A stretch of DNA of 64,000 bases from Reticulitermes lucifugus (lineage: Eukaryota; Arthropoda; Insecta; Blattodea; Rhinotermitidae). The position numbers were made by a program, and so were the translations under genes. The stretch is from assembly GCA_026260175.1 (NCBI GenBank), contig JAKCWW010000107.1, positions 1-64,000 on the forward strand, in the 5' to 3' direction. The notes under the pieces are model-generated. The model was given only the letters and a program-made list of their open reading frames with translations, did no database searches and was not told the DNA's origin. This document shows, in pieces, positions 23,676-37,406 of the stretch (positions are counted from its first letter, which is position 1; each line of letters begins with the position of its first letter).

Positions 23676-26439
23676 AAAATAGAATAGATGTAAATTCAGT
23701 AGTGGTTGACTGTACTTAACCTTTATTGTTCATATATCACAAGAGGAGTTTCGTGATGCAGCAAGAATGTTTTATTGAATTCAGTCGCCATGAAATCTTC
23801 ATACTTTATACCATGAAATCTTATGGGTAGAGAAACGTAATGCCTCCATCCTCATGGCCGACGTGAATGGGATACAAAAGTAATAGTTTATGTAGACAGG
23901 CTGCAAGAAAGAGCCTCAGCTAAACTAATGACGCTAGTCAGGGCAATTGGAACATGAACACTCAGTTCCGATCTGAAGAGGGGAGACGGCACGTTCCTTC
24001 GATGTTGATTTCCACTAACAAGACTACACATCGCCGCAAGCCAGAAGACTCACGTGTGAAAACACATCGCAGTGGACAAACTACCTGAAACCATGTTCGT
24101 TCATCTGCCACATATAAAATCCTTAGGGAAGTACTAATATATGTACTTACTCTACACCCTTACTATATGTCTGACATCACCATGCTCTTCAATTCAGGTT
24201 CTATAAAAGTACAAAATACTTAAGTACTGAAGTATAGTAAGCCCTATATTAAGTGATAATATAATGAAAATATATTACTGCTGACAATGAAAAGCAAGCA
24301 TACAAAATGCGACAGGTTTTGTGGTCACAAATCTTTTAGCATAGCAATCTACCTAAAAGTTATAAGCATGATAAGTAAAAAAACAGAATTAGAAGATAGA
24401 TAGATGAAAATTAAAGACCGAGACGGAGAAACGGATAATAGAGAAGAGAGTAAATATTCTATGTAGACCTGAAAATTAATATTGAATTTTCTAATTTGAA
24501 ATAATTTTATGATTTGAGCGTCTAAGTGTTAACTAATGCAGTGATTGTTATAAAATATATAAGAGTAGATATCAGTTTATTGCCAGTTATTCCTGTTTTT
24601 AGGAAAAAACGAGTCTTTTAAGTGTATTTCTCCTTATGATACTGTCTCCACTTAAGTATAGGACTATAAAAAGCCTCAAATATCTCCGTATTACCTTCAA
24701 CATAACACAAACCTAAAGCCACTGAGCATGATATAGTCTATCTATTAAATACATTCATTCTTCCTTCCATCTGTGTTCATCCATTCTTCTACATACACAA
24801 TCATTGTTATGTATCAATTTATTCTTTCATTCACTAATAATTTCCCTGAGGAAGAATGCATGGAGTACATATTATTATTATTACAGTGTTCTCTTATCAA
24901 ACTGGTACCTCATAATAACTGTGCTTGGCACTTTATATATCATGACAAACTTACTAATACCATTAGGTTCAAAAAATAGTCAACATCACATCAGTGATGC
25001 AGCGATAGTCTCTCGTTGAAGGGAATCCCATTTCAAATGACTTAAGATTTTATTCAGAATTTGTACATAAACTAAGAAATTTTATGTTGCAAAAATAACA
25101 AATAGTCATCTAATGTCAGTGGTTAGCATAAAGTAAGCGATAGGCAGACAGTTCCTCCCTAATCTACAACAATCAGCATTCAACATGACCCCAACTGCTC
25201 TGCGTGAAATATAAGTCACGAAAAGTTTCACTCATTTTTTTAATTCCATCTCTACAATATCCATATTATTTTCTACAAACATATTACCATTTATATTTAA
25301 GACAAATGTTTTAAATGTCAAACGCAACATATAACTGAAGTGTTGTCAACCTGTTAGACTTAGGTTTAAAATTTCCATCTATCTTTTTCTTACACTAGGA
25401 GACAAACTTCAGACTGAAAATCGTAGGGGGCAAAATTACAAATTTCATTCATCACCCGTCAGTGTCAACTGAACATGGCGTGATCACGTGACAGAGGGAA
25501 ACCCACTCCCACGCGCCATTGTTCCTTAATTTAATCTTTTCATGCTTCTTATTGCTGACGAACACACAGTTCATGCACCGATGTCAGTTAATGCTATGGC
25601 AGAGAATAGAGCTAAACCGAGATATAGCAGATGCAATCGTAGACCTACAGTTCCAATTTCAATGTGAAAAACCTCACGATTTGCTCTTCGTAAAACAACA
25701 AAACCCAGCAAAACTAAAAGGGCCCTGTCCTTTATAACTTAGACAAAGAATTAAAATCTCCTTCAAAATTTAAAGCAACCAGAAACAACATCTAGGCTAG
25801 TAGCTGTAATACATTTGGGAACATATGTCCATGCGCACTTACTAAAATAATATGTTATGGTGTGTTGCAAAAGTGATTGTTGGACAAGACGTGGGGAAAA
25901 TACATGGCTATTTGATTATATATTAATTTCATAATCAGATGAATTAAATGCTTTTTACTAGGCCTGAACAACAAGATTTGAATTTATACTGAAGGGATAA
26001 AGAAAATATCACCTATTGAGGTAACTGTACTAATGCTAATTTAAAAGTGGCGTGGTAATGACAGAATAAGGGCTGGGTAGGCCCCCAAATTTCTCTGAAT
26101 ATTGTGTCAAATAAAACTTTTTCTTCGGTATCTGACATAATATACGACTGTCCAATTCCTAGTGTGTATCACCAATCGACTTACTTTGGTTTATAACAAT
26201 AAAATCGCTATAGCTGCAGTCTAGGACGACCCAAGAAAAATCCAGAATGTTAATCAAAAGAAAGTGATTGACGATGAAAGAAAGAAATTGCAGGTTTTGA
26301 AGCAGAGCATGTCTGATAGCCATATGTCTTCACATGTTAAGTTCGAGATCTGCAGTTAGAAAGGACAATTAAAAAAGACATACATTTCAACATTTCAAGT
26401 GAATAAATTGTTTCTACTGTTACTACTACCACTATTACG

Positions 26440-26486
26440 ACTACTACTACTACTACTACTACTACTAGTACTACTACTACTACTAC
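26440..26486. repeat. CTA/TAC trinucleotide microsatellite
   Basis: About 15 triplets of CTA with one AGT interruption. It is a simple repeat without coding context. Confidence 0.92.
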
Positions 26487-29400
26487 TTCTTATTCTTCTA
26501 CAGAACGCTTGAATCTTTCTTCCATGGGTTTCAGAAGTCACTTAAACACGAGTAATAACACGAAATATAAACAGATGCGTTAATAAAGCAAATATTTATT
26601 CTCTGACGAAGAATTACTGGTCATCTTAAATACAACACATAAAGGGATAAATAATATAAAAATAGCTTAAAATAAGGTGTTATCAAAGCTTAACAGCATT
26701 CCGCTTCCAAACATCATTACGCACATATACGCGATATAACTGAAATATGCTAGTGTGTTTCGTGCTTGTGTATTTTTTCCGGAATCGTGAGACAAAATTT
26801 AAAAAAACAATGAGAATTGAAACTTTATTTTCCAGGTGCCATGTATAAATAGCAGGCCGTAATCCAGTGTACTTACTGGAATTTGTAGCAACAAGTACTC
26901 TAACATCCGAACATGAAAATATATGGAAGTACAGGCCTAAAATTTTGCCATAATTTTTACTGTGAAAGGCCCCTGCACATTTTCATTTGAAGTACCTCGT
27001 AATTTCTTAAAGTGCAAAGGACTGCTGTGTAATTTGTTTCCCACGTTACGAGAAAACACCATAAAACAATAATTCCCTAGAGCATAAGGCAGTGACATTT
27101 TTCGTAGGTCCTTATCTGGCATTTATCTGTTTTTTAAGTTAGAAAAATATTCTAACTTCAAGATGACTTTTCAGTAGCCTGACTTTACCCTTCACAATAT
27201 TCTTTATTGAAGAAAAAAGCTGGTCACTGTAACATACAAAACTGCTACTGTCTTATATTTATAAAAGAAAATTATCTGTTATAAAATCGGACTGTCACAA
27301 TTTATTTTCACATTTCTAAATATGTTAAAATATTATTACAAACAAACAACGATTGGCGTACTTTCTTATATACTCGCAGTATATGCTATTTTATTACATT
27401 TTCCTCTGTTACTGCTTTTATAATGATCACCATCATAGTTGTATGCCTAATGATATAGGTTTTAGTCCTTAAGGCTCCGTTTTTAATCCAAAGCTAGTCC
27501 TGTCTCTCAGTCATTGTTTTTGTCTCCCTAACTGTCCTTGTCCTTTCGGTCGTAGCAGACTGGCGGTTGTGGAAGACAGGCTCTGTCAATTCCTTACACA
27601 TGATTTTATCACTGATCATTGCGATGTTCTATGATAGTATCACTGGTCACGAAGAGAGTACTGGTTGATGTATGCCTGTAAAAATGTAGATTTTTGCTAA
27701 GTTTTTTTTTTAAATCTTTAGCATTTTTATACTTATAAATTAAGTGTCCGTTCTCCATAAACACTCCGTACTACTTTCCAAGTCATTAGCTGATGAAATA
27801 TATTTTTATATATTCGAAATTACTACAAAATATCACAAAGCAAAATTGTGGCAAAATTTAATTAAACGCTTTATTTTTAGTCAGTTAGCGATAGTGAATC
27901 TAAGTGTTAGTAAGAAGTAAAGAACATTTATGCTGATAATATAACACTTCTTAATCTTACTGCTATTCTGAAAAAAATTGAGAGAATATTTCAAGATAAT
28001 TTAATCATAATTTAAATTGTTTTCTTTGCGTGTCCTCCGTTTGAGACCCTGAATACAAGGAAATTAGCGAATGCTTATTGAGTAGAGAATTCAAATATTC
28101 TTGGATATGGTGAATAACATTCTTCTTGGAATGTTTAATGATACAGACAACAAGGTATTCCGGACTGTCCGAAAGAATTCACCAGTCGACATATCGTTAT
28201 TACCAGAAGAAGTAAAATTTTATGAAGAAGACTGTGAAGGCCTCAGGTCTCTACGTGTTAATTCATCATCAACATTCGGGTGCCTGATTCACAGATTATT
28301 GAATAACGTTCCATTCCTAAGAGAATATGGAACTTTAAGTATGTTACAGAGATGATCATGAGTAAATACAGGAAAATATCTGCGAAGAAGATTTCATTAG
28401 GTACTTAGAGGCTGCAAAGGATGGCAGACCACATCTCAGATCATGTTTATTTTGTGTCTTAGCAGTCTTTCACTGAACATAATTCAGAAGTATTTACAAA
28501 GTGGTAAAAGTCTAGGTAAAATACATCTAAGGCTTGTAATTAGTGACCCGCGCATATTCTTCGATTCTACAGTGATAAATGACTTCAGTTCTTCCAATAC
28601 TTTTTGGTTTATGTGGGTGTATTAAATAAATGCCTACAATTCCCAATAATAACGTAGCAAACTTTAAGAAGAATGAAAATTTCTTCAACCTTAAGTTTTA
28701 TGTTAACATAAAATATTAAACTAGCTTTTCGGTATCTTTTACTGCATTTATAGTACCAAGTGCCTGTTATATGAAATAAATTAAAACGTATGATCTAGAG
28801 CACTTAACAAAATTACTGTTTATTAAGTCAAGTATTTGCTCAAGAATTTAAATTGTGTTATGGAATCACATAAAGGGGAAAATTTTTAAATCACTAATGG
28901 ATCATTCTATAAAGGATTATTGTAGAAGAATTTTATACGAAAGTAATGAAAACGTAATTCGAATATTATTAAATGGCTAGTGATTTTTAATATATTAGAA
29001 AACGAAAAATTTTTGTGATTTAAAACTTTTGTCATTAAGCATTCAATAATTAAGTAAAAATCGTTACATAAAAATGTCTGATAAAGTGAACTGTCGTTTA
29101 TTTACAAACTAATGTCTGAATATTCTTTATTGATAACATAAAACATGCTATGTAAATACTTTATATAAAATAGAGACCTCCTACATTGTGCTTTAAAGCG
29201 CGTATTTTAATCTGTCTCATTTTACCAGCAGTTAGAAACTCATATTATTGCCCACAAATTCCAACCACATGCCCGAATATTGTAGTCGAGTGATAATGTA
29301 GTAATAACCTTCAGTACTGCAAATATCCCGTTTTCGAAAATCTGGCCTGTAGGACAGCTACTTTGACACGATTTTCGTGGTTTTCCACACTAGTTCAAGG

Positions 29401-30858
29401 TAGACGCAGTGATATGAACTGAAAATGGTCCTGTACATCCATCGCAAACCACACTGTCATTGGTGCTGCATGAACAACAGTGCAGTCGATAAAGCATCCC
29501 TAAATACAGATAATTAATGTGATTGCATTTTTGTTCAGTATTTGTACCTCCGCCATTTAGCCGTGCGAATGGCTTGCCTGTAGTTATAAGAAGGTTCTGG
29601 ACACCTACTAGAATGTTTTATGAACGTGATTGCAAGCCTTTATTGCCACATTTAACACATCGTATGGGAAATACTTTTGGTGGTAACCTAAGAATTTAAA
29701 GGCATAAATTTTTTTAAAATTTTTCCTAAATATGTTGTATATAAAGGAAAGTTTAAATATTTTATGACCATTTTGATATAAAGGAAATTCAATAACATGA
29801 TTCGTATATGTATGTAAGGAACATGTGAGCACGTAAAAGGCGCACATCACATAACTGCAATGGAAGGGAATAGACTCCATTGTGCTGAATATAGGGTACG
29901 GAGAAAGAACGTAATTTAATATCAGAAACTTGACTCTAAACAACTTCATATTGCTGCCTGCATATGTCACATCTAGACATTTCTAAATCCTTTTCAGATT
30001 CGCGCTGTCTACGGTTCGTATAATGACAAAGGTTCCATCCACATTTCTAGATCTTGAAGGAGAGATATGACCAGCAGCGTCACGAAACAGTTTCAAGACG
30101 ATTTCATAATTCCAACATCAGAATGTCGGAAAAGATAGCGTGTTTAAATTTCGGTGCTGTTTCTTACACTATGATACGAAATAAATTATGTCAAATGTTG
30201 TTTACAAACACCTAAATTATTTACAAAATTTAAATAAGAGTGCATAATATAAGGTTACCTAGACTATATGGGGCTCTGACATTAGTACTTGCTGAAAGCA
30301 TCTCTTATCTTTGGACTTTGCCCATCATCTTTCACTGTAGTACTAAATTCCTGAGGCCGGTTCTGCCTCTGTCTTCAGTTACGGAAAAGCGCGGAATCTG
30401 TTGGACGCATTAGCAAAAGCCATTCTTAACCATTGGGCATCATAGATCAGTAAACTTGTTTAGTTACGCACTGAGATCAGATCTTGTCTATTGGTAATAA
30501 GAGGAATATAGCCATGGAAAAGACCTGGTCTCAGATGCACACCTTAACAAATTTACTGATGTATGGTACAGAGTGACAGAGAATAGCTCCTTCTAAGGGG
30601 TCCACCAAATTACGCGCCCTTTTTACCTGAAGACGGAAGCACAGACGGCTCTGATACATAGTACTACGCTGAAGGTTAGACGAGGGGCAAAGTCTAGGAA
30701 AAGAAGACCACTTCAAAAAGGTTGCCTTTCTTAAAATGCAAGAAAGAAAAAAATATCTTATGGAGAAATTGCGACAAAACTTAATAGATAGTGAATGTAT
30801 TAAATTGATTTTATCAACCAATGTACATTATTACGTACATATGAATATTAAATACGTA

Positions 30859-30900
30859 GCTCCGATATGTTTCGGTAAAAATGTGCCATCTTCAGGGAGC
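30859..30900 (-). repeat. Hammerhead-like module, copy 4 (minus, paired 5-bp outer stem)
   Basis: Read on the minus strand, the order is GCTCC, CTGAAGA, the 15-nt spacer TGGCACATTTTTACC, GAA, ACATAT, C, GGAGC. The arms GCTCC and GGAGC pair over 5 bp directly against the core boxes. CTGAAGA fits the hammerhead core C-T-G-A-N-G-A, because position 7 may be any base. The spacer could form a short GG/CC stem. ACATAT is one change from the palindrome ACATGT. With copy 3 and the 60.7-kb copy it is the best-preserved example. Confidence 0.42.
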
Positions 30901-32329
30901 ACAATATGCTAGGTTTAAACCCAATTGACAGTGATAAGCAAGTACGTATTTACAAGATTCCACAGTCTGGAGTAGGCTCCGTTGTTAATGTCAGTTACGT
31001 ACAAAAGGTGCAACTTGTAGAGTTTTTAAATCTTATGTTTAAGATATGATTAAACATTTTCTTACATAGTGAAATGATTTAAACAAATCAAAATTAATGT
31101 TACAGTTGGTTGTGGAAACTTCTGGTTTGTGGCATTAAATGTTCAGATCTCTGGTGCCTATCTCAATCCAAAAGGGATCGAGGATTCTGAAAATAGAATA
31201 TATGTGAAGAATATTTAATTTTTGACTGTAACTATTAAAATCTTAACTTTGGAATTTAGAACCAGTAAATCATCAAATAACTTATATTATAAGCCTCGGT
31301 TGTAAGAAGTATAAAGGACCCACCCTGTGCTATGTCTTTTATCGGGGCCAGCAAAATACTGGTCCTTTTGTGGTAGAAAGCGTGTGTTGTGTATTGCGCT
31401 TGCATTAATATTACTATGTACTTAATAACGTGCATTTGGTTGGTAAAATAAATGGAATACTTCGATCTAAAAATGCACCGAATTAACAACTTTAAAACTA
31501 ATAGACAGTATTTCTAAATATGTTCTTAAGTGGAAGTAAAAATTATAAAAACATTTATTCAAATGAAAATTTTATGGTTTTATTTACGTCATTTACAAAC
31601 TACTAAACTCTTTTCTTCCCAGAATAATTTATTTTGCTCCAATTGTGAAATGGGATTAAATGAAATACAGGGGTGTTACTAAATGTAGAGACAATTCGGT
31701 TATTAATGTTGTAATACAAAGGAGTCTAAAACTGTTTATTTCTATATTTAACCATTTGTAAAATCTACGACACTATACTTACGTTAAATATATAAAGCCA
31801 TTTACCCTTGTTTCTATTGCTGGCCATTATCCCCGTGTTCAATGCAGCTAAACATATTCCTTTAGCTCAGTTTTGACTGGGTATTATGAAGTCGTAACTT
31901 AGTGTTCAAAAATTACCATTGATTTCCTATAACGTCAGAAAGGAATATACAAAATCATAAAAGTAGCCAGACAGAGGGTTATGACGTCAGTTATCCATCC
32001 ATCAGTCGTTCCCATTTGTACTTCTGTTTCGCGTGTAACATCACAATGGAGAACAGAGTGAAATGTGTCAGCATTACATTATGCTGTTTTAAGGTGACTC
32101 CTTGCCACTTAACGAATTAAGTGCATAATATTCTACAAACCCTATATTCTTGTAGCTACAATAACTTCCAAGAATAAGCAATAGCGATGAAGAGTGAGGC
32201 ATTGCTAAAGTTGAAATTTAAAATGCTCAGACAAAAAAAAATTTATCCTTTCAGTCTTGTTGTTACAATTATACGTATTTTTTTGAAGGGAACCGTAGCA
32301 GAAGCTACGGACGCACCACAGCTTTAAGG

Positions 32330-32566
32330 CTTATTGTGCAACCCTGTGATGAAGATGAAGAGAAAGGTGATCAGTATTTTTTCGTTTCTCCAAGTAATGG
32401 AGCACGGGTGGAATGGAATTGACAGGGGAAAACCGAAATACTCGGGGAAAAACCTGTCCCAGTGCCACTTTGTCCACCACAAATCTCAAATGGACTGGGC
32501 CGAGATCGAACCCGGGCCTCCGCGGTGGTAGGCCGGCGACTAACCGCCTGAGCCATGGCACGGCCC
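32330..32566 (-). mobile_element. tRNA-derived SINE, family B (minus strand)
   Basis: Read on the minus strand, a tRNA-like head begins GGGCCGTGCCATGGCTCAGG, with A box TGGCTCAGGCGGTTAG and B box GGGTTCGATCTC. It continues through a body with ACAGGTTTTTCCCCGAGTAT and CGGTTTTCCCCTGTCAATTC to a CTTCATC-rich 3' end. The head and body are those of a common arthropod SINE type and are unrelated to family A. The long minus-strand open frame through this region is translation of the SINE and not a gene. Confidence 0.83.
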
Positions 32567-35500
32567 TTTTATACATATTTGCTGTACAATAATTTGAAAG
32601 CCTATCCATTTTTGATAAGAGATTTTTACCGAATTTGCAGTAGAATTTTCGGTAACAGAACTCACGCCAGAAACAATTGTCCATTTGTGTTCCGTTCTAC
32701 AGCCCTAACACAAATTTCAGCTGTCATTATAATTTATGACCGCTATAGTTTTACTCAAGAACTACGGCAGGTCATACATTTTCAAGAATGCAATTAAATA
32801 TTAAAACACATGGTCTACTTTGGTATTTTGGAAATATGCGTATTGTACGTCACGATAATATTCTATATTACCTACAAAAACAAAAGACCTTCCTGTCGCA
32901 CAATGCTACAGAATGGGACTGGGTATAATCTAATGATGCCACGTACTGTCTATATATACTGTCGGCAAATTCCACTGATCTCCGCCACCAAAGAGAAGCA
33001 ACTGTGCGCAATTTCTTATTGACCGAACATTTCACTATACTCGAATTGCCTATAGACTGAAACAAATGTTCGTTTAACCCATGTTTCTGTATCGCCTGTA
33101 ACAAGTTTTAAGTAAGAATCCCTTCAAGTTAAGTTGCAGAAAGTATAGAATTATAAGGAAAATAAAAAATAAATACCGAAAGGAAAGAGCTACCATTTGT
33201 TTGGCATAGACATAAAAGTAAATGCTGATCATGCTAATTATTTGAAAGTGAAATAATACAGATTTTAATACATGCTTCAATACATGCTTCACACCATAAA
33301 ACATACCAAAGGAAATTTCAGGGACAAATACTCAAAATATTAGGATAAAATGGCTCTTCTACACTTCCGTACAAATCAGAATGTTAGACTCTTTCAAAAA
33401 CAGGAACAGGAGAGTTCTGAAAATCTGAAGCAAAATTCGATATGGCGAGTTGTTATCAGGAGAACCGGATTTAGGAATAATCGGAAAAGGGTTTGATATC
33501 CCAAAGCAATTATATCATCATCATACAATTGGCTTCTTCAATTTAGTAGTAAAATAAAGCGCAAAGCATTTTATGAAGATTGTCAAAACAAACCGAAGGT
33601 ATTATATGAAGGGGATGCCAGTTTAAAAATACATAAGCCGTTTTGAATCTCTCAACCAGTGCACAAGGACAGTCTGACTAGATATAGCCATAAATAAATC
33701 AATTTACGTAATTTGTTACCTTATATTTTAATTATTTAAAATTACTTTCCCATGAGTAACACTTATGTATAAACTAATGTAATCATGCACGATTCCATTC
33801 GATTTTGGAACAAGTCATTTTCCCAAATTTTGTAGAATGGCTTTACATCACGTGACCAATTGTCGGAGTCATGTCTTCTGAAAGGGAGGGAGAGGAGAAA
33901 GTGGGGGTTGGTTTTGAAAGTTTCAAGATGTAGCATGATAGAAGTGTCGATTACATGATCCTGTTCCTAATGGTCGATTTGCGTGTTATTCACCGTAAGC
34001 CATGTTTTAAATCTTTCCTTATATTTTCTCGTTGCCCCAGGTGTTACTATTTTAAGAAGAAATTGTTACGTTCAGTTAATGATGAACCTAATATCTACAT
34101 ATAGGAGTCATTTATTATTTTCTTAGCCATTCTCTTAAATTTTTAATTCGGCATAATTTTATTAAACACAAAACGAAAGTAAGATTTAGCTACATACTGT
34201 AGAGACAGAGTAGGAGTGACGTCACAAAGTCACTTCTGATATTTAACCTACATTATTCATAAACTGCAAACCATAATCTACCAGTTGGACTAGTGAATGT
34301 ATGCTTAGCAGGAATAATCAAGGATCCGAACACGTTGTTGTAGATTACATCTTTTTGTATTTAGCGTACGTCACTGGGGGTTTGTCTGTATTTGAGCGTA
34401 AATTTCAGTCAGAAAAAAGGAATATCGATTAATTGCAGTATTTACAGATCCGTGGGCGTGATGAAAGAGGCATACAAACTGGGCTGGAGATGTAAAATAA
34501 GCATAAGGGTTTAGTCGGAAAATTTTACGTGGGTCATTTGGGTCCAGTGGCGGAGACAAGCTAAAATATACTGAAAGTTTGTGTCTTGAAGATGCTTGAA
34601 ATAATTGTATCTAGCTAACAAGTGTAAGTGATCTCATTAAGAAGAAATTAACCGATTCTTGAATGCGACACTCACCAAAATAAACATCACATGTAATTGT
34701 AATGATGATTATACACCTTATTGTCCTAGAAGTGAAAAGAGAAATATACACGTAGCCCTTGCTTCAGGCCCAACTTATTTAACGCCCCTAGCCAACTAAC
34801 ACCATTTCTTAATTTACACCCTCTCATTCTCGGTTTAATGCCCTTTGGCTGACTGCCTTCTATTACTTTAACTTCTAACTATTTCATCATTTCTCATGGG
34901 AACATCACTTTTGATTCACTCCCACTTTTCCAGGAACAAAATTAGGGCATAATAAAGGATTTGGTGTTAACTAATTAAAAGCTTTATTAGACCAACATGT
35001 GCACTATATTCTTATAACCAATTCAACCACCCCTACATTTGGTGTGTTGCCTAATCACACCGAATCGCCTTTAAACAATTCTACTTAAACTTCCTCAGTT
35101 TTGTTGTTAACAGAACAGACAATTCCTTGAATGGAATTAATATGCATATTTTCCAAGTTTCATTTTATGACAACAATAAATTATAGTTATTTTCAAGAAT
35201 TTAAATATGCAGTAAGGACACGGAAGCTTACTGCTTCACTAAATGAGATAGCATATATTTCTGATATTGAGAAACCCTAAAATTCGTAAGATATTAAGTC
35301 TTTATATATTTCTTCTTCAAATAATTACCTCATAGCCAAGGTATCGTGAGCACGCTGGAGCGAATTCTTTTATTGTAATGACCACAATACTTTGCAAGAA
35401 GGGACTAGCAAAGAGTAGATCGCCGAAAGACGTCAGCTCAAACTAAGAAGAATATAAATCCTTATGTACCGATTACCAGCGATCAAATTAATTTAAAGCT

Positions 35501-37246
35501 TTTATTGTCTCTTCTGGCCTTGTTGTTACAATCTTGGCGCAATCATAATGCCCTTAAGTGTGTAGTCCTATTATACGCAAACATTGCATCTATGAGACTT
35601 CCTACGAAAGAAATAATCTCGCATTCCACAAGTAATGACATGAAGATAAATAAAGATACAAGGAATATTTTCTGCTAACCTCGAGGCTAAAATTAAAGAA
35701 TAGTAGATCTCTGTGATAATCTGAAGTACAGAATTATAATTTTTACTTGAAGATTTAAATTACAGCGTGAGTTAACAGCAAGAATATGCGTGCCCATAAA
35801 TAGACACATTAATTCATCCGTCGAACACAGCCATTAAATTCCTTGCTACGGAGTTACTTCACAAAAATAGGTGCCCTGTCTTACGTTCCGATTTGACACG
35901 CAGGACAGCACAAGCACTGTATGCTTTTCTTTAGAAAACTGAGATTCACACCAAGCTCTCTAAGGACTGTATTCGATCTACTTTTAATTTGAAAAACTCA
36001 AGGCCTAAGCGTTTCAGTGCTTGTACTTACACTTAAATCTTTCTTTTCAAGCTGCAAAACCAAAAAAATTCGAAATTTAAATATGAATGAAAAGTGATGA
36101 AAAAAGGATAATTATATTTCTTGCAGACCTACACGATCTTGAGACAAAATTGTGTAAGCAATAGTGACTTCTTACTTAATTAAATGTATGCCGATTTTAA
36201 GAAGACATTAAAATACACTTTATCATTTTGCATAATGACTTTATGATGTACTTTCTTATCAGAAACCAAATTTTTAAATATTTCTCAGCCTAGAGATGAT
36301 TAGCACTTAATTAAGAAACTAAAAGTAGTGTAGTTTTACATTACTGAAAAATTATGATCCTGACATGCAAAAAAATCTTATAAGAATACTTAATCATTTA
36401 ACGCCCAGTAATACCACGTGCTGACTATTAAGAACTTTGGACAAAACACACATTTTGTTTATATGCCTTGTATGATTCGCTAAATAAACATCAACTACAT
36501 TTCTGAGGAGCTTGAATCGACTGGTCTTTGTAGTAGAAAGTACGAAGTAGTTGGAAGTACGACGGGGAATTCATTTTATAGACAGTTTAGATTAAAAGTC
36601 ATTCTTCAAAGAACTAAAAGCTCGTGTTCTGAAAACAGACTGCTAGATTCTTGTGAGAAAGCTGGGACTAAGAGAAGAATATAATATACAAAATAATCTT
36701 AGACAAATCGTCAACACACTGCGACGTCCTGCATAATCACAACGTCATCTCTGTCTTCTTTTATCCCACCGTGCAGGTCTGAAAGAAGGAATTAGAACAC
36801 TAAAAGTTCAAGCTACGAGAACTAAAATATGCTCTATGTGAACAAAGGCTGATATGGTACGTAATTCAGTAGCGTCTGTTAGAAAAGAATGGATTTTTAA
36901 ATATTATGCTGCCACAATGATAATGATGAGGGGAGTTACATTCTTTTATTTTGCTTCTCGCTTAGGCAGTATTGCCTGTTCAGACATCTAAGGACAGTTC
37001 AAATTTTTTTTTGTACCTAAATTCTGCTTTCTCTTGTGTCTGTTATGTGATTGTCCAACGGTACAGTTTACGGGTATCAATTCACTGTACATGCTGCAAC
37101 CATTTCTATCGGTAGCCATGCATTCTGTTGTTTAAAAGGATAATATTTGTAATTTGTTCATGATGTCCTCGTAGCCGTTGTTTCACAGTTTGATTTAACA
37201 CTTCAATCTCAGTATAAAATTCACTTCTTTTGCCTTATTTTTCTTC

Positions 37247-37406
37247 ATTCTCGCATTGTTATAATTCAACCTTCTCACATTCTCGCATTGTTATAATTCA
37301 ACCTTCTTACATTCTCGCATTTTTATAATTCAACCTTCTCACAATCTCGCATTTTTATAATTCAAAATTCTCTCCTTCTCGCATTGTTATAATTCAATCT
37401 TCTCAT
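37247..37406. repeat. 32-bp minisatellite, five tandem units
   Basis: Five units of exactly 32 bp each start ATTCTCGCAT (or a one- to two-base variant) and contain TATAATTCAAC, at 37247, 37279, 37311, 37343 and 37375. Units 1 and 2 differ by one base, while units 4 and 5 are more diverged. The unit is pyrimidine-rich on the plus strand. Such an array should vary in copy number between individuals. Confidence 0.95.

Noticed and set aside
28101-28355. 84-codon plus frame with acidic, gene-like composition
   Set aside because: The product is unrecognised, there are no splice or promoter signals, and there is no second copy; I leave it as a chance frame.
32331-32684. 117-codon minus frame
   Set aside because: It is translation of the family-B SINE and its flank.
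37247-37406. CRISPR-like regular array
   Set aside because: The units abut without spacers and the DNA is eukaryotic; it is a minisatellite.
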